Source: Sebaldella termitidis ATCC 33386 (GTDB lineage Bacteria > Fusobacteriota > Fusobacteriia > Fusobacteriales > Leptotrichiaceae). Taken from it: a DNA stretch of 64,000 bases. This document shows, piece after piece, positions 10,401 through 17,947 of the stretch. Where the stretch lies: the NCBI RefSeq assembly GCF_000024405.1, contig NC_013517.1, forward strand, positions 3,627,989 to 3,691,988. Reading direction: 5' to 3'. A program made the position numbers and the translations under genes. Under the pieces are notes generated by a model. The model searched no databases. It had not been told where the DNA came from and saw nothing but the letters and a program-made list of their open reading frames with translations. The first letter of the stretch is position 1, and each line of letters begins with the position of its first letter.

Positions 10401-13400
10401 TCAGCCTTGTTCCATTTTTACCGTAGACAGCCGCTGAATCATTTCCTAATACTATCGTTCCTGCATTTTCTCCATCTGCTGAGTAGCCCGCAGGAAAGGG
10501 CAGTCCGTATCTTCCGTCCAGAAGCATTACTACGACTCCTGTGGAAGAAGAGCTAATATTTGAAGTACTGTCTATCAGCATTGCCGAATTATTTCCATTT
10601 AGAAGAACACTGTTTGAAAGCAGTGTATTTGTCCCTGAATGAGTATAGACTGCATTTGAAAGATTTCCTACTACGTATGTAGAACCCGGAGCAGCATTTA
10701 CTGCCAGATTATTTGTAAATGATGAATTTACAAGATTAAACAGTACGACATTTTTTCCGGTTATATTTATTGTCCCTGAATTTCCGTTAAACTGGCTGTT
10801 TGTAAGATAAAAACCTACTGCATTATCTCCGTTCAGATTTATTTCCCCGCTGTTTATATTTATTTCAGAGTCATCTGCATATACTGCTATACCATTTTTC
10901 CCCACAGTTATTTTTCCGTCATTTGTCAGTGTAGATTTAAATGCACTAACTCCCACGCCGCCGTCCTGAGCCGACATATTTATTTCTGAGCCTGCAAATA
11001 ATTTAATCGTAGAATCTGCCCTTGTTAATGAAACATCATTATTTAGTGCATAGATTCCATAGCTTGTTGCACCGGCTGTCGCAGTTGTATTTATTAATCC
11101 TTTATTTTCTATCTCTATTTTTGCGTTACCGTAGCTGGCATTTCGTTTATTTTCTCCGTAAATTCCGGTACCGCCTTCTCCTACTGTCACTGTATTGTTA
11201 TTTTGTGCAAATGATCCGTTATAAGATACTATTCCTATAGAATTTGTCCCTGTAGCAGAAATCAGCCCGTTATTTATTATCTCTCCGTAATTGGCAATTA
11301 TTCCTGCCGAACCGGAACCTGTCATATTAATGACACCGCCGTTATTTACCACTATGGAAATCTCATTTCTTCCCAAAGTCCCTGCGTAATTCTCCTGTCC
11401 TATTGCATATTTGCCTGCTGTAACACTTGTCATTGTTTTTCCAGCCTGCAGTGTTACTTTTGAAGATAAAAATTCTGATCTGTTATATGCATCTGTGCTG
11501 TTATCAATATTTACGTCCATATCTATATTTAATCCGCCTTTAAATACAGAATACGGCTTATAGTTGGGATCACTTGAAGCATCTATTGTAACATTGGAAG
11601 GCAGACTCCCAATTATTCCCGCCGAAGTAGTATCACTCAAGTTTATTACCCCTCCGGGATTGTCAAGAACAAAAAGACTTGAAGTGGAATCTGTCAGTTT
11701 TATATTTAATGATCCCGGACCTATTATCATGTTGCTTAAGAAGGTATTGATTCCAGACGGTATTCCTTTGAAGTAAAAAGCTGTACCTCCTGCATTTATA
11801 TCTGCCTGTATTACAGCTCCTACATTAAATTTACCTACGGGGTTTCCGCTTGTACCTGAGTAATTATATAACATAAGACCGCTGCTGTTTACTTCCAGCT
11901 TTGCAGTTCCCGAGAGATTTATTGTTGCACCATTTCCCAGATTTCCTTTATCATCTGCATAAAGTCCTATTGCACCATCAGCCACTCTAATGGTTCCTCC
12001 GGAAATTGTAGTAACTGCCGAACTATTTTTAGCATATACTCCTATCCCTTTATTTACTGAAACATCTATAAGACCTGCTGTCATATTAAAGGTTCCTTCA
12101 TTATAAACACCAACAGAGCTTTCGCTTAGATCAGCTGCCGAAACCTTGGATATCAGAATATTCCCGGAGTTAGCCCCGCTTGCATCGGCAAGTATTGCCA
12201 TTCCCTGTGAAGCTTTTACATCATTATTTATTTTTATTGTTCCCGTATTATTTATAAATCCTCCGAAAGCCTCATTGCTTTTTACGGCAAGCATACCAAC
12301 CGACTTTTCTATATATGAGCCGGGAGTTGCATCATTATCTTTTATTTCAATCAAAGCATTGTTTTCTGCCACGGCACCGTTTGTTCCGTTGCTATCCACA
12401 GCTATCATTCCAAAGTTTTCAGATCCTGTAACATTAATTTCAGCTGATCCGGTTTTGTTATAAGCTGCGGGACTTCCTGTAAGAGCCCCTACCGAACCAT
12501 AGTCCACTCTTATTCCGGCATTTTTCACTCCTGAAACATTTATTATTCCTTCATTGGTTATATCGTCCGGAGCTTTTATTTTCAGGTACATACCTGTATT
12601 TCCCCTGCTTCCGGAAACATTTATCGTCCCTAATGATGTATTTTTTACCAGACCGGTATATGCTCTTATTCCTGCTGCATTTTCTTCCAATACTGCCATT
12701 CCTGACGAAACTGAGTCTACTACTCCGTCTCCTCCGTTTATGTTTATTATTCCTCTGTTTTCAAAAACATTGTTTGTAGTATTTCTTAAAATAGAGGAAA
12801 GCTTCATCCCGTAACTTTCTATACCTCCCATTGTAATAGTCCCGGTATTTACTGCTGCCACTTCCGTATTGCCGAAATTAGGTGCAAAAATCTGTATTCC
12901 TATAGATTTTTCTCCTTTAAATGTGATTGTCCCATTATTAAATAAATTGTAAAAACGTCCGGCTGTATTATCTTCTGCAGTTAAGATCAATCCTACCTTA
13001 TATCCCGTATACCCTTCAGCTGTACGTTTTACAGTAATAGTTTCGTTTCCTGCTGACGGTGAAGTTATAAGGCTTGTTTGTGTTCCTTTGGCAAGTACTC
13101 CGTCCAGTGCTGTTGATGTAGTTTCGCCTAAATCTGTTATAGTCCCTGAATTTCTTAATGTTACAGTACCATTCCCGATACTGTCTGTCTGCATTTCAAA
13201 GGCCACAACCAATGGACCTACAAGATTTATTGTACCCGTACTGTTTAGTTCCGTACCGGTTCCTACATTATCTACAGTTGCTATTCTTGATCCTCCGACC
13301 AGAAAATCCTGTGTATTCCATGTTCTGCCGCCTTCAGCAGTCTTTTGTGCAGCACTAAGCGGATTTATTGAATCAATTGTCAGGTTATCGGAAAAATTAG

Positions 13401-14403
13401 ACACGATACCTCCGCCGCCTGTCAAATCAAAATATGCCCGTAATAAAGTAGAACTATATGCACTCCATGAATATCTTAAAGATGAAGTTCCGTCTGCTAT
13501 ACCTGATATAGCTCCGCCGCTGTACGAACGTGCTGTTCCTATAGCCGGATTATAAGCAGCTCCGTCTATTCCCACACCGCATGAGGTCATATTATTACAA
13601 TAAGAACTGAGTTTTATGTTAAAAATAGGTGCAACGGCCAGTACCGGTGTATCTACCTGAGGACTTACCGGATTAAATGCTTTTATTGTAAGTGAAGGAA
13701 CTGTCGGTGTAAGCGGTGCAGTAGGGACGAATGACGGTGCCTGTACATTAGGCGGTGCCGGAATTCCCGGTGTCGGATTTAACGGCTGTCTGTTTATTAT
13801 CTTGGGAGGTATGTTAATCCCCAGATCTATTTCTTTTGGATTTTGAGGATGCTTGTATATCTTGAACCCGTCAGTTTTATTTATACTGTCCAGTCCTGAA
13901 TAAAGCATTTCCCTGATTACTTTTTGCTCGCTCACTCCGAGGCTGTTTATTACATTATAATGTCCCGCCATTATTGCACTAAGCTGAACATCACTTAAAA
14001 GACCTGTGGCAGCAAGGTCTGAGTATAATTTATTATATGCATCCTCGTTATAAGTTTTTTTCCCGCTGTAAGTCTGGGAAACTGAATAATAACGGGCATT
14101 TTCAAGAGTGTTGTCCCCTCTCGTTTTTTCAGTATAAAGACCTGTAAAAAATACCTGCCATTCGAGATATTCAGGTTTTACAATATAGTCACTCTGCAGA
14201 TACAAATCCTTTAATTCATTATTTCTTTTCTTTAGTACCTGTTCGACTATCCGGTAGTTGTTTTCGTTGGATTTTCCCTGTTCTATATTTTTTATAATAC
14301 TGCTGTACATTCTTTCATACTTGGCAGTGGCGGCTTCTCCATAAGATGCCACTATTGCATGTAACGCTAAAAAAGATATTAATAATTTTTTATTTCTTTT
14401 CAT
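7438..14403 (-). CDS. Giant autotransporter (type Va), fusobacterial type, about 2321 aa
   Basis: Paralogue of the autotransporter at 408-6752. It has a signal peptide (about 1-26), the fusobacterial N-terminal domain (IVKPEYLEWQVF), a proline-rich linker (about 205-255), a long passenger of beta-helix-like rungs (repeated NNGTI and GSNSVGVY patterns), and a beta-barrel (about 2030-2321) ending in LKAVF. Two ATGs are adjacent. The GGGAGG lies 1 base before the first (14404-14406) and 4 before the second, so I chose the second; the choice changes only one residue. Unusually, the passenger has a CysX5Cys pair (residues 269 and 275). It is the last gene of an operon with the two small exported proteins at 14417-14982, the first only 13 bases away. 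Its ligand is unknown. Confidence 0.92.
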   Translation of the reverse strand: MKRNKKLLISFLALHAIVASYGEAATAKYERMYSSIIKNIEQGKSNENNYRIVEQVLKKRNNELKDLYLQSDYIVKPEYLEWQVFFTGLYTEKTRGDNTLENARYYSVSQTYSGKKTYNEDAYNKLYSDLAATGLLSDVQLSAIMAGHYNVINSLGVSEQKVIREMLYSGLDSINKTDGFKIYKHPQNPKEIDLGINIPPKIINRQPLNPTPGIPAPPNVQAPSFVPTAPLTPTVPSLTIKAFNPVSPQVDTPVLAVAPIFNIKLSSYCNNMTSCGVGIDGAAYNPAIGTARSYSGGAISGIADGTSSLRYSWSAYSSTLLRAYFDLTGGGGIVSNFSDNLTIDSINPLSAAQKTAEGGRTWNTQDFLVGGSRIATVDNVGTGTELNSTGTINLVGPLVVAFEMQTDSIGNGTVTLRNSGTITDLGETTSTALDGVLAKGTQTSLITSPSAGNETITVKRTAEGYTGYKVGLILTAEDNTAGRFYNLFNNGTITFKGEKSIGIQIFAPNFGNTEVAAVNTGTITMGGIESYGMKLSSILRNTTNNVFENRGIININGGDGVVDSVSSGMAVLEENAAGIRAYTGLVKNTSLGTINVSGSRGNTGMYLKIKAPDDITNEGIINVSGVKNAGIRVDYGSVGALTGSPAAYNKTGSAEINVTGSENFGMIAVDSNGTNGAVAENNALIEIKDNDATPGSYIEKSVGMLAVKSNEAFGGFINNTGTIKINNDVKASQGMAILADASGANSGNILISKVSAADLSESSVGVYNEGTFNMTAGLIDVSVNKGIGVYAKNSSAVTTISGGTIRVADGAIGLYADDKGNLGNGATINLSGTAKLEVNSSGLMLYNYSGTSGNPVGKFNVGAVIQADINAGGTAFYFKGIPSGINTFLSNMIIGPGSLNIKLTDSTSSLFVLDNPGGVINLSDTTSAGIIGSLPSNVTIDASSDPNYKPYSVFKGGLNIDMDVNIDNSTDAYNRSEFLSSKVTLQAGKTMTSVTAGKYAIGQENYAGTLGRNEISIVVNNGGVINMTGSGSAGIIANYGEIINNGLISATGTNSIGIVSYNGSFAQNNNTVTVGEGGTGIYGENKRNASYGNAKIEIENKGLINTTATAGATSYGIYALNNDVSLTRADSTIKLFAGSEINMSAQDGGVGVSAFKSTLTNDGKITVGKNGIAVYADDSEININSGEINLNGDNAVGFYLTNSQFNGNSGTINITGKNVVLFNLVNSSFTNNLAVNAAPGSTYVVGNLSNAVYTHSGTNTLLSNSVLLNGNNSAMLIDSTSNISSSSTGVVVMLLDGRYGLPFPAGYSADGENAGTIVLGNDSAAVYGKNGTRLKNSGNITLGSNSVGVYNVGVNSETENIGIITLGNNSTGLYQNNGTNIINNGTINGTGTGAVGMYTDSNTGIINNTALIDLQGDKSIGIYAMGSTQNIINSGTIKLGNSSLMNDPSIGIYTNNITDTIINTGNIEAGSRSLGIYSLGTQVDHVSGTIKAGSEGTGIYKDTGLLRIHSGAVIEALAGEAAGLYGINGAGITADSGAIFNIGYGSYGIIAESGATLLNSAAITLGDNSIFTYGNNSGGIVNNGAVNITGSDNTVFYMVKGGSIINNANITGTAGTGNIGIYNRGVYTTEVLQADGTMKLEGLITEGYIENNADITLGDSFLVTDAYGVKTGYSVGMYGEGSSVVNNGGRTITVGKEGVGIFASDAGTTSYNYGNIIGNGDRAIGMFADNTRIENHGLIQMTGDGVIGMAGRNGAYIYNASTGVIQVTGKDVTGIYLSGAATKVENKGHIIITNTGDPSDDTGVGIRYTSDFDEATGLVGGLGNITGTGYINNGYTTAGYSLPELPTLINSGEITIDVGNKFSYDSMRVIVKLDPSTNEATTNFTDKIGFSGTTIPEKLEIAADFSQGTSSDRYVFKNIFRGMDGTGEYISQSLTWDATGQGMDIVMTRIAYTKFTDGLWYEDFGKVLNEKYANQTGDALKIYDKIDMIQTEPNFRHSMASLAGNVYANLNQREEDMARVLENSLHMLQNSENNTKENIKINVIAVKGKTEEDTDGVVPYKYTATGAIALREVERTYRHTFGYSLGYLHTGFEFEDHNDSEEWVDTIQLGLHNKYTLNGWKLMNDLTGRVSFHNVDRNIDWPDQTSGVERSEMNGNFETYSITSDNILGKEIALGKRASIMPYGAFRAMYVTRPSFEESGLERLQVDGNDAWSAKPRAGIELKASLPLGPKTAWELKGSLDAAYEYELANLNEREKARLIAIEDGYHNLSKPEDEKGSLRTRASIGVEVVDRYGIFLTGEYLIGNDDQEEYRAGLTLKAVF

Positions 14404-14416
14404 CATTCCTCCCTTA

Positions 14417-14683
14417 CTACCTAATATTATTTTCCGCTTTATATTGTTCTATTCTAAATAATAAATCCTCTATTTCCTGTATTTCACTCACCTTCTTATC
14501 TATCTGTCTGTCTACCTTTGTCAGCTCTTTTTCCAGTCTCTGACCGCTGTTCAGGTGTTTTCTCAGATTTGTCCACTTTCCTCTGGCTCCCTCTCTTAAT
14601 TCTCTTCTATACTCATAAGTAGGTGCTGCATGCATTATTGTTCCCATCATTACCAAAAATATCCATACTATTATTTTTTTCAT
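14417..14683 (-). CDS. Small exported coiled-coil protein, 88 aa
   Basis: It has a signal peptide at about residues 1-19 (MKKIIVWIFLVMMGTIMHAA). The mature part is short, highly charged and helical, with a heptad-like pattern from about 40 to 88 (ELTKVDRQIDKKVSEIQEIE). It has no cysteine after the signal, so it is probably a soluble periplasmic protein rather than a lipoprotein. Size and layout resemble small fusobacterial helical hairpin proteins such as the FadA group, but I see no sequence motif that proves this. It sits 13 bases before the autotransporter and 20 bases after the 14704-14982 gene. That suggests a role with the autotransporter, such as chaperone or partner, by position only. 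Confidence 0.75.
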   Translation of the reverse strand: MKKIIVWIFLVMMGTIMHAAPTYEYRRELREGARGKWTNLRKHLNSGQRLEKELTKVDRQIDKKVSEIQEIEDLLFRIEQYKAENNIR

Positions 14684-14703
14684 TTTACCTCCTGCTTAAA
14701 GTG

Positions 14704-14982
14704 TTATTTTCTTCTTATTCTTGCCTTTTCATCAGGCATCAGCTCATCCTCTTCTGCTTTTATTCTGTCAAGAATCGTATACCAGTAACCTCTTTTTTCC
14801 GGTAACGTTACATATATTGAACCCTGTGCATTTCTTAAAGCTCTTTCATATGAAGAGTATTTCCCGTCCTGATCATAATCTTTTGTTACGCTTTCTTCTA
14901 CTGACTTGTCTACGCTTATTTCATTACTGCAAAAACTAAATGACGATATAATTAATAATAAAATAAATATAAATTTTCTCAT
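14704..14982 (-). CDS. Small exported protein of unknown function, 92 aa
   Basis: First gene of the second autotransporter operon. It has an N-terminal signal sequence (MRKFIFILLLIISSFSFC). A cysteine at 18 sits near the cleavage site, but SFSFC is a poor lipobox, so lipoprotein status is uncertain. The mature part is charged (DKSVEESVTKDYDQDGKYSS) and ends in a basic helix (DEKARIRRK). The ribosome binding site is AGGAGG, 5 bases before ATG. I recognise no domain. By position it may act together with the coiled-coil protein and the autotransporter downstream. Confidence 0.7.
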   Translation of the reverse strand: MRKFIFILLLIISSFSFCSNEISVDKSVEESVTKDYDQDGKYSSYERALRNAQGSIYVTLPEKRGYWYTILDRIKAEEDELMPDEKARIRRK

Positions 14983-15146
14983 TTTACCTCCTATTTTATA
15001 AGTTTATCAGGATATTTTATTTTTTTATCCGGTTTCGTTTTATGCTATAAAATTTCCTTTTTGAAAGTGACCTGATTATTTCTTTATTTTTCCTCCTTTC
15101 AATATTGTTTACAAGTGCTGCTTTTTTTGAATAATCTCTTATAAAT

Positions 15147-15175
15147 ATTTTACTAAATCTCATCTTTAAAGTCAA
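15147..15175 (-). promoter_or_regulatory. Promoter of the second autotransporter operon
   Basis: Minus strand: -35 TTGACT (15170-15175), exactly 17 bases, -10 TAAAAT (15147-15152). The leader to the first gene is about 155 bases. It contains an AAAGGAGG sequence (rc near 15090) that no start codon follows. Confidence 0.7.
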
Positions 15176-15610
15176 TTTTAATTCAAAAGGAATAAAATTA
15201 TAATAATTTGTCAGACTATTATCCGTTTGTTAATTTGTTAATTTTAACTGCAAAATATAGAAAAATCAACTGTCTAACTAAAAAATAAAAACTTTTTCGT
15301 AATTTCCCTATATATTTTAATATTATTTTTTTACAATTCGAAAACAACTTTTACTTTTGTTCTTTACAAAGTCATAAAACACTTGTTTCAAAAAAATAAT
15401 TTTATTTTTTTTATATATAATATGTAAAATATTTTATATAAAATTAATTAATTTTCATTTTTTTATTGTAAAAACATTTGTTAATACATGTTTATTTGGA
15501 AACAATTTTTATTTCACAGCTATTTTTAAACTATCAGTCCACTTTCATTCAAATACATATGAAACTGAAAAATAAACAGAATCTTCTTTTGTAATATCAA
15601 AAATAAATTA
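15176..15610. other. AT-rich gap with no gene seen
   Basis: About 435 bases of very AT-rich sequence between the autotransporter operon promoter and the terminator of the dehydrogenase operon. All frames are broken by stops, and I see no tRNA-like or repeat structure. Confidence 0.6.
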
Positions 15611-15665
15611 TTATAAAAAAATAAACAGAAGTTATAGTTTACATGATTTATACTATAACCTCTGT
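15611..15665 (-). terminator. Terminator of the dehydrogenase/aldo-keto reductase operon
   Basis: A 13-bp inverted repeat (CAGAAGTTATAGT at 15626-15638, ACTATAACCTCTG at 15652-15664, one wobble pair) is followed on the minus strand by a run of T (rc of 15611-15624). It lies 19 bases past the stop codon. Confidence 0.75.
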
Positions 15666-15683
15666 CTTTTTATTTTCAGTATT

Positions 15684-16478
15684 TTAAAAAATAGTAGGAA
15701 CCAAACCTCCGTCTAGCCTTAATGCGGCGCCGGAGAAAGAAGATGCAAAAGGACTGGATATATACGCTGCAAATCTTCCGATTTCTTCCGGGCGGATAAG
15801 GCGCTGAATCTGAGAAAGCGGTCTGTGATTCTTCATAAAGTCAGACTCCCATTCAGATTCCGGAATTGTACTGTTTTGATACATTTTTCGTATCATATCC
15901 TCTACTCCTTCTGTTAAAGTCGAACCCGGCATAATTGTATTAACTGTAACATTTGTCCCTTTTGTAAGCTTGGAAAGACTTTTTGCCAATGACAGATTCA
16001 TAGTCTTTGTCATACTGTACTGCGCCATTTCTCCGGACGGCATAACAGCCTCCTCGCTTGCTATAAATATAACTCTGCCAAAATTATTTTCCAGCATCTT
16101 CGGCATATAAAACTTCGCTAAGGCATTCCCTGACAGGACATTTGTATCAAAGAATTTATTCCATATATCATCTGTAATATCCCAGTATTTCATAGGCTGA
16201 AATATTCCCATATTGTTTATTAAAATATCAATCTCGGGAACCTGTTCAAATAAAAAGAATCTCTCTGCTTCTTTTGCCAGATCAGCTGCTGCACCTGTTA
16301 TTGAGACATCGGGAAATTGATTTTGCAGATTCTCGACGATCTGGTTCACTTCTGTTATATTACGTCCGTTGATAACAACATCGGCACCCTCACGTGCTAG
16401 TTCTGCGGCAATAGCTTTCCCTATTCCTTTTGTCGAACCGGTTACCAGAGCTTTTTTCTTTTTCAAACCTAATTCCAT
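15684..16478 (-). CDS. SDR-family oxidoreductase, 264 aa
   Basis: An NAD(P)-dependent short-chain dehydrogenase/reductase. It shows the Rossmann glycine motif TGSTKGIGKA (about 14-23), the NNMG structural motif (about 88), the catalytic serine in FIASEEA, and the YxxxK pair in AQYSMTK (about 153-159). The C-terminal LRLDGG is typical. Length fits the classical SDR class. The ribosome binding site AGGAGG supports the start. It follows the aldo/keto reductase gene by 12 bases in one operon divergent from an HxlR regulator. That suggests reduction of reactive carbonyls or quinones, but the substrate cannot be read from the sequence. Confidence 0.88.
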   Translation of the reverse strand: MELGLKKKKALVTGSTKGIGKAIAAELAREGADVVINGRNITEVNQIVENLQNQFPDVSITGAAADLAKEAERFFLFEQVPEIDILINNMGIFQPMKYWDITDDIWNKFFDTNVLSGNALAKFYMPKMLENNFGRVIFIASEEAVMPSGEMAQYSMTKTMNLSLAKSLSKLTKGTNVTVNTIMPGSTLTEGVEDMIRKMYQNSTIPESEWESDFMKNHRPLSQIQRLIRPEEIGRFAAYISSPFASSFSGAALRLDGGLVPTIF

Positions 16479-16490
16479 GCTTCTCCTCCT

Positions 16491-17333
16491 TTAAATAAAA
16501 TCAAATGTATCCGGATTTGGTCCCACACGAAGATTTTCATTTAAATTACTGATTATATCCATTTCTTCCTTTGTCAGTGAAAAATCATCAAGTTCTGCAT
16601 TGCTTATTATTCTCTCTGTTTTTACAGATTTAGATACCAGTAAGATATTATTTTGAAGCCCCCAGCGAAGAACAATCTGAGCGGCATTACGGTTATGGAT
16701 TTCTGCAATTTTCAGTATTGTCTCATTTGTTAAAATCTGTCCCTGCATCAGAGGAGACCATGCCTGTACTAAAATATCGTGTTTTTTACAAAAATCGATC
16801 AAATCTCCCTGAGTCAGCTTTGGATGGTATTCAATCTGATTTAATACAGGTGTGACTGATGAAAAAGAAAACAGCTCTTCTAAATGTGATTTATTAAAAT
16901 TACTCACACCGATTGCACGTATTTTTCCCTCTTTATACAAAAATTCCAGTGCCTTCCATGATTCTTCAAAAGCATGATTTCCCGGCCAGTGAATCAAATA
17001 CAGGTCAAGATAGTCCAGACCCAGCTTGTTTAGGCTTTCATAAAAAGCCGCGATAGTTTCATCATAAGAAATATGATTATTCCAAACTTTTGATGTAATA
17101 AAAATATCTTCTCTTTTCAGACCTGCCGCTTCAAGCCCTGCTTTTATTCCCCGTCCAGTCCCTTCCTCATTGCCGTATATCTGGGCGGTATCAATCAAAC
17201 GATAACCATTAATAATTGCATTTTTTACATTTTCTCCGGCTTCATCATCCGATACCTTAAAGACTCCCAGCCCAAACTCAGGAATTTCCACTCCGTTATT
17301 TAATTTCACTTTCTTTTTTAATATATTTGACAT
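16491..17333 (-). CDS. Aldo/keto reductase, 280 aa
   Basis: A soluble NADPH-dependent reductase of the 2,5-diketo-gluconate reductase type (AKR5-like). The conserved DTAQIYGNEEG (about 47-57) holds the catalytic Asp and Tyr. The Lys lies in FITSKVWN (about 78) and the His in LIHWPG (about 113). The C-terminal cofactor motif LVSKSVKTERI has serine in place of the usual proline of IPKS. The start has AAAGGAGG 9 bases upstream. First gene of an operon with the SDR, transcribed away from the HxlR regulator. Its substrate is unknown, probably small aldehydes or ketones. Confidence 0.9.
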   Translation of the reverse strand: MSNILKKKVKLNNGVEIPEFGLGVFKVSDDEAGENVKNAIINGYRLIDTAQIYGNEEGTGRGIKAGLEAAGLKREDIFITSKVWNNHISYDETIAAFYESLNKLGLDYLDLYLIHWPGNHAFEESWKALEFLYKEGKIRAIGVSNFNKSHLEELFSFSSVTPVLNQIEYHPKLTQGDLIDFCKKHDILVQAWSPLMQGQILTNETILKIAEIHNRNAAQIVLRWGLQNNILLVSKSVKTERIISNAELDDFSLTKEEMDIISNLNENLRVGPNPDTFDFI

Positions 17334-17351
17334 CTAGTATGTCCTCCTTTT

Positions 17352-17398
17352 GACTAATTATTTAATATATTATATAATAATATATATAAATTAGTCCA
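17352..17398 (-). promoter_or_regulatory. Promoter with an overlapping inverted repeat for the reductase operon
   Basis: Minus strand: TGGACT (17393-17398), 18 bases, TATAAT (17369-17374). The same stretch is bounded by an 8-bp inverted repeat, GACTAATT (17352-17359) and AATTAGTC (17389-17396). This could be an operator or a leader hairpin. Confidence 0.4.
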
Positions 17399-17400
17399 GT

Positions 17401-17437
17401 ACCTACTTTTAAGTTCTATACAGACAAAAAAGTAAGT
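17401..17437. promoter_or_regulatory. Candidate HxlR operator
   Basis: A 10-bp inverted repeat with one mismatch, ACCTACTTTT (17401-17410) and AAAAGTAAGT (17428-17437), lies in the divergent intergenic region 33 bases before the HxlR gene. AT-rich palindromes at this place are usual targets of HxlR-family dimers. Assignment is by position. Confidence 0.4.
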
Positions 17438-17469
17438 TTTGTAAAAAATATGGCTTTAAGGAGAATAAA

Positions 17470-17829
17470 ATGAATAAAAAAATTTATAATATAGGTGTAG
17501 AAGCAACTATGGAAGTAATTGGCGGAAAATGGAAGCCCATTATTTTATGCAACTTACGGTATGAGACATTAAGACCAAGTGATTTACAAAGAAAAATTCC
17601 GGAAATCAGTCAGAAAATGCTTATACAGCAATTAAGAGAACTCGAAAAAGATAATATTGTTACCAGAAAAGTATATCAGGAAGTCCCGCCAAAAGTAGAA
17701 TATTCATTAAGCAGCTACGGAAAATCTCTGGGAAAGGTTTTGGATATTTTGTGCAGCTGGGGCGAGCTTCATGTTAATCATCTGATTGAAAAGGGTGAAA
17801 ATGTTCAGCTAAACTGTAATAATATATAA
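17470..17829 (+). CDS. HxlR-family transcriptional regulator, 119 aa
   Basis: A winged helix-turn-helix protein of the HxlR group. It has the family opening TMEVIGGKWKPIILCNL (about 13-29) and the recognition region SQKMLIQQLRELEKDNIV. The wing region is VPPKVEYSLSSYGKSL (about 75-90). Family members often sense electrophiles through cysteines; here cysteines sit in ILCNL, DILCSW and near the C-terminus (QLNCN). It is transcribed divergently from the aldo/keto reductase-SDR operon, which it probably controls along with itself. The ribosome binding site is AAGGAG, 7 bases before the ATG. Confidence 0.88.
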   Translation: MNKKIYNIGVEATMEVIGGKWKPIILCNLRYETLRPSDLQRKIPEISQKMLIQQLRELEKDNIVTRKVYQEVPPKVEYSLSSYGKSLGKVLDILCSWGELHVNHLIEKGENVQLNCNNI

Positions 17830-17865
17830 AAAAGTACGGTTAAATCGAAACCGTACTTTTTATTT
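17829..17865 (+). terminator. Terminator after the HxlR gene
   Basis: A perfect 12-bp stem (AAAAAGTACGGT at 17829-17840, ACCGTACTTTTT at 17850-17861) with a 9-base loop and a T-rich tail, directly after the stop codon. Confidence 0.85.
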
Positions 17866-17947
17866 ATTTTCAGAATTAAACTAATTCAGATATATTGCAA
17901 AATTTTTAAATAAGCAAAAAAAACAAGTACTTTTGCTCTGTTTATTA

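Noticed and set aside
1800-13300. Repeated short units in the autotransporter genes as a CRISPR array or tandem repeat element
   Set aside because: The units are degenerate, of varied length and in frame; they encode beta-helix rungs, with no identical repeats or unique spacers.
420-14400. Many plus-strand open frames opposite the two autotransporter genes
   Set aside because: They are antisense shadows of repetitive coding DNA: low-complexity Leu/Ser/Phe/Tyr strings, no ribosome binding sites, no family motifs.
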